From the NCBI GenBank assembly GCA_027422505.1, contig JAPQWV010000017.1:11533501-11597500 (forward strand): a stretch of DNA of 64,000 nucleotides. The letters run 5' to 3'. Made by a program: the position numbers and the translations under genes. Under the pieces are notes generated by a model that was not told the origin of the DNA, ran no database searches, and saw only the letters and a list, made by a program, of their open reading frames with translations. This DNA is from Craterostigma plantagineum (Eukaryota; Streptophyta; Magnoliopsida; Lamiales; Linderniaceae). Of the stretch, positions 62,237 through 64,000 are shown piece after piece (the first letter of the stretch is position 1; the number at the start of each line of letters is the position of its first letter).

Positions 62237-62949
62237 GTCGACATTTGTTTTTCCTTCGTTCTTGATTTCTTTGGCATACTGGAGTATTGTGAGAGGTTAT
62301 CGTGTAAGAAGTGGATGTCCATAGCATCCAAATCTTTGTATTGTTGCTTAACCAGAACTGCAATCCATCCCCAATCAGGTTGAAGTGCGGAAAGGAACTT
62401 GATGCTGTGTTCGAGATTGGAGCGTTGGATGTTGATCTTTCTCATCTCGTTGATGATGGTCAGGAAACCAAGGTATACATCTCGAAGTTCTTCCCCATCC
62501 TTAGCTTTGAAGGAGTCATAGGCAGTGAGGATGCTGGACTTCTTAGATAGATTGATAACTTCTGTCTCAACCACCATTTTGTATACTTCATCCTAGATTT
62601 CCTTTGCAGTGACCATTGCGTCGACTTGCTTGTAGACATCATTTAGTAGGACCTGAAGTACGTAGTGTTGAGCAAGCTTGTCCGCGCTGGCTCGTGCTCT
62701 CTCAGTGTCATTGTATCGACTAGGGTCCTTAGGAGTTCTCCTCTCTGGAATGGGTGGAACCGCATCGGGTTGAGCAGGGATGATTGTCCAAAATTGAGCG
62801 GGTCCCTTAAAAATGGAGGAAAGCATGTCGTTTGCGAGGTCTACATCTTTGATTTCTATAAAGTTGATGAATCGTTTCTTCCATATGCCGAACTCTCCCC
62901 ATCTTAGTAGTGGTGCACGGTTGTAAGATCCAATAGCAAGACCGTCCAT
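62237..62949 (-). pseudogene. gag capsid-like domain (element B)
   Basis: It starts MDGLAIGSYNRAPLLRWGEF, a different start from the A/C family, then WKKRFINFIEIKDVDLANDM and ARASADKLAQHYVLQVLLNDVYKQ. A single TAG (W to stop in the usual MWDE motif, at about 62595) interrupts it. The same phase continues with SILTAYDSFKAKDGEELRDVY, FLTIINEMRKINIQRSNLEHS and QQYKDLDAMDIHFL. Apart from the stop the capsid region is intact. Confidence 0.85.
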
Positions 62950-64000
62950 GTTTTTGTTTGGTAATGATCGTTAACGCGAAATAGATCTGCGAAGTGAAAT
63001 GGTATGAGAAATAGTCAAGTTTGAATAATTTCTAGTGTTGAGTCAAAGTAAGTATATTCACTTAATGAATTCTGTCGTATTTTAAAATTTGATGATTTTT
63101 GTGTAGGCCTTGAGGATCGGACGGTTGGAGTTATGCGAAGTTAAAAGTTTGGTCTACCCAAATTTTAGTGCTTGATCGATTCTAATTTCGGCAATTGATC
63201 CTAGTGCTGAGAATCGGGCGATTGAAATTATAAGATTTTAAAATCGGGCAATGAAAATTTCAATTTAGAGTTCTAGAATCGGGCGACAGTACAAATCGTA
63301 CAAGATAGATCCTAAAGGCTTTAATCGGGCGACAGAATGTGAATCGGGCGAAAGAGTTTGCAAAAAAGGTTTGTTTCGGGCGATGGAGTGATTTCAATTT
63401 GGAATATTTTGTTTCGATCAATAGAAATGAAGGAGTTTCGGGCGAATTTGGTCCAAATAAATTTCCTTTCGATTGACTAAAATTGGATGTGGCTTATCGG
63501 GTAGTTGAGTGTCGGGCAATACAGTTAAAATGGATTGACAATCGCCGAGAAATGTATCGGGCGAAACTAGTAATTTTGGTACTGTAGCATTTCGGGCGAT
63601 TCAAGCGTCGGCCGAAACTGTGAAATTAGCTATCGCCGAAACTCAAATCGATCGAAACTCCTCACGAAACTGTGAAATTAGCTAAGATTCGCCGAGACTC
63701 AAATCGATCGAAACTCCTCACAGTGGGTTTCGGTCGAAACCTTCAAATTCAATGGTACTGTTCTATCCGCTACCCGAAAGTGATGAACAGTTCAGTAAAA
63801 AACCAGATTTTCAGACTCGTTTTTGCTTAAATCCTACTCAAACTTGACGGAAATCGACATGAAAGACCATAAATGTACTCATTATCAGTTTTCTAACGTC
63901 TTAAAGGAAAGAAGTCACTAAAAATGATTTGAAAACACCCAAAACAGTGAAAAAAAATCGAAAATGAGTTTCCAAGCAAAAACTCCTTCAAATCACGCGA
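62950..64000 (-). repeat. Leader of B with TTTCGGGCGA / AATCGGGCGA words
   Basis: There is no supported gene. The words atcgggcgac, tttcgggcga and cgatcgaaactc recur with variable spacing, mostly between 63190 and 63730. This matches the word set of the B post-pol region (39980-40960) and differs from A and H. The PBS and 5' LTR of B lie beyond the window. Confidence 0.7.

Larger units (their letters stand above)
36868..64000 (-). mobile_element. Element B: copia element of a second family, split by A
   Basis: B runs on the minus strand from its leader (64000) through gag and the first half of pol (to 58364). It is interrupted by element A and resumes at 42258 with the rest of RT, RNase H, the post-pol region and ORF3 to 36868. 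Removing A and one agagt copy restores an uninterrupted RT reading frame across the junction, which shows that A inserted into B. The 5' LTR of B lies beyond the window and its 3' LTR is gone, replaced by the LTR of C. B shares gene order with A but not gag start, LTR or palindromic word, so it is a different family. Confidence 0.85.

Overview
This window looks like plant nuclear DNA made almost entirely of LTR retrotransposons of the Ty1/copia superfamily, nested in and joined to one another. I found no host gene, tRNA gene, CRISPR array or bacterial-type operon. The evidence for a plant is the copia domain order (gag, protease, integrase, RT, RNase H), primer-binding sites that match the 3' end of plant initiator tRNA-Met (TGGTATCAGAGC), purine-rich tracts before the LTRs, and a 5S-containing Cassandra-type LTR. 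The species cannot be named from the sequence. The DNA is AT-rich and nearly every reading frame is broken by stops or frameshifts. I label the pieces A to J.

Layout. 1-1355: F, the 3' end of a copia pol (minus). 1356-1995: an unclassified LTR-like piece (minus). 1996-2935: G, a copia leader (plus). 2936-12507: H, a non-autonomous element (plus) with a complete 5' LTR and a truncated 3' LTR. 12508-12935: J, a gag fragment (minus). 12936-15428: E, the 3' end of a pol plus its downstream region (plus). 15429-23143: D, the 3' half of an element (minus). 23144-23604: a Cassandra-like solo LTR. 23605-36867: C, a nearly complete element (minus) lacking its 3' end. 36868-42258 and 58364-64000: B, an element of another family (minus). 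B is split within its RT by A (42259-58363, plus), a complete 16.1-kb element with two LTRs and a perfect 5-bp target duplication (agagt).

A, C, D and E clearly belong to one family, and G and J probably do too. B and H are two others. Their shared plan is LTR, PBS, a leader of about 1 kb, gag (capsid-like domain, CCHC knuckle, long coiled-coil spacer), pol, a noncoding region of 1.5-3.9 kb, a very large third ORF (ORF3, about 1150-1200 codons) and the LTR. ORF3 occupies the place of a retroviral env gene, but I see no signal peptide or membrane segment in it.

The most interesting signal is around ORF3. In A, C and D its ATG directly follows a 3' splice site (a CTAAT branch-point match 26-27 nt upstream, then a T-rich run and CAG). 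A conserved 5' splice site (CAG|GTAAAT) lies about 2.5-2.7 kb upstream in A, C and D and is also present in E. This suggests that ORF3 is expressed from a spliced subgenomic RNA whose intron is most of the post-pol region. That region also holds a four-unit repeat array, a conserved internal polypurine tract, and dense arrays of a family-specific palindromic word (TTCGCGAA, TTTCGATCGAAA or TTTCGGGCGAAA types). The same words fill the leader of the same element.
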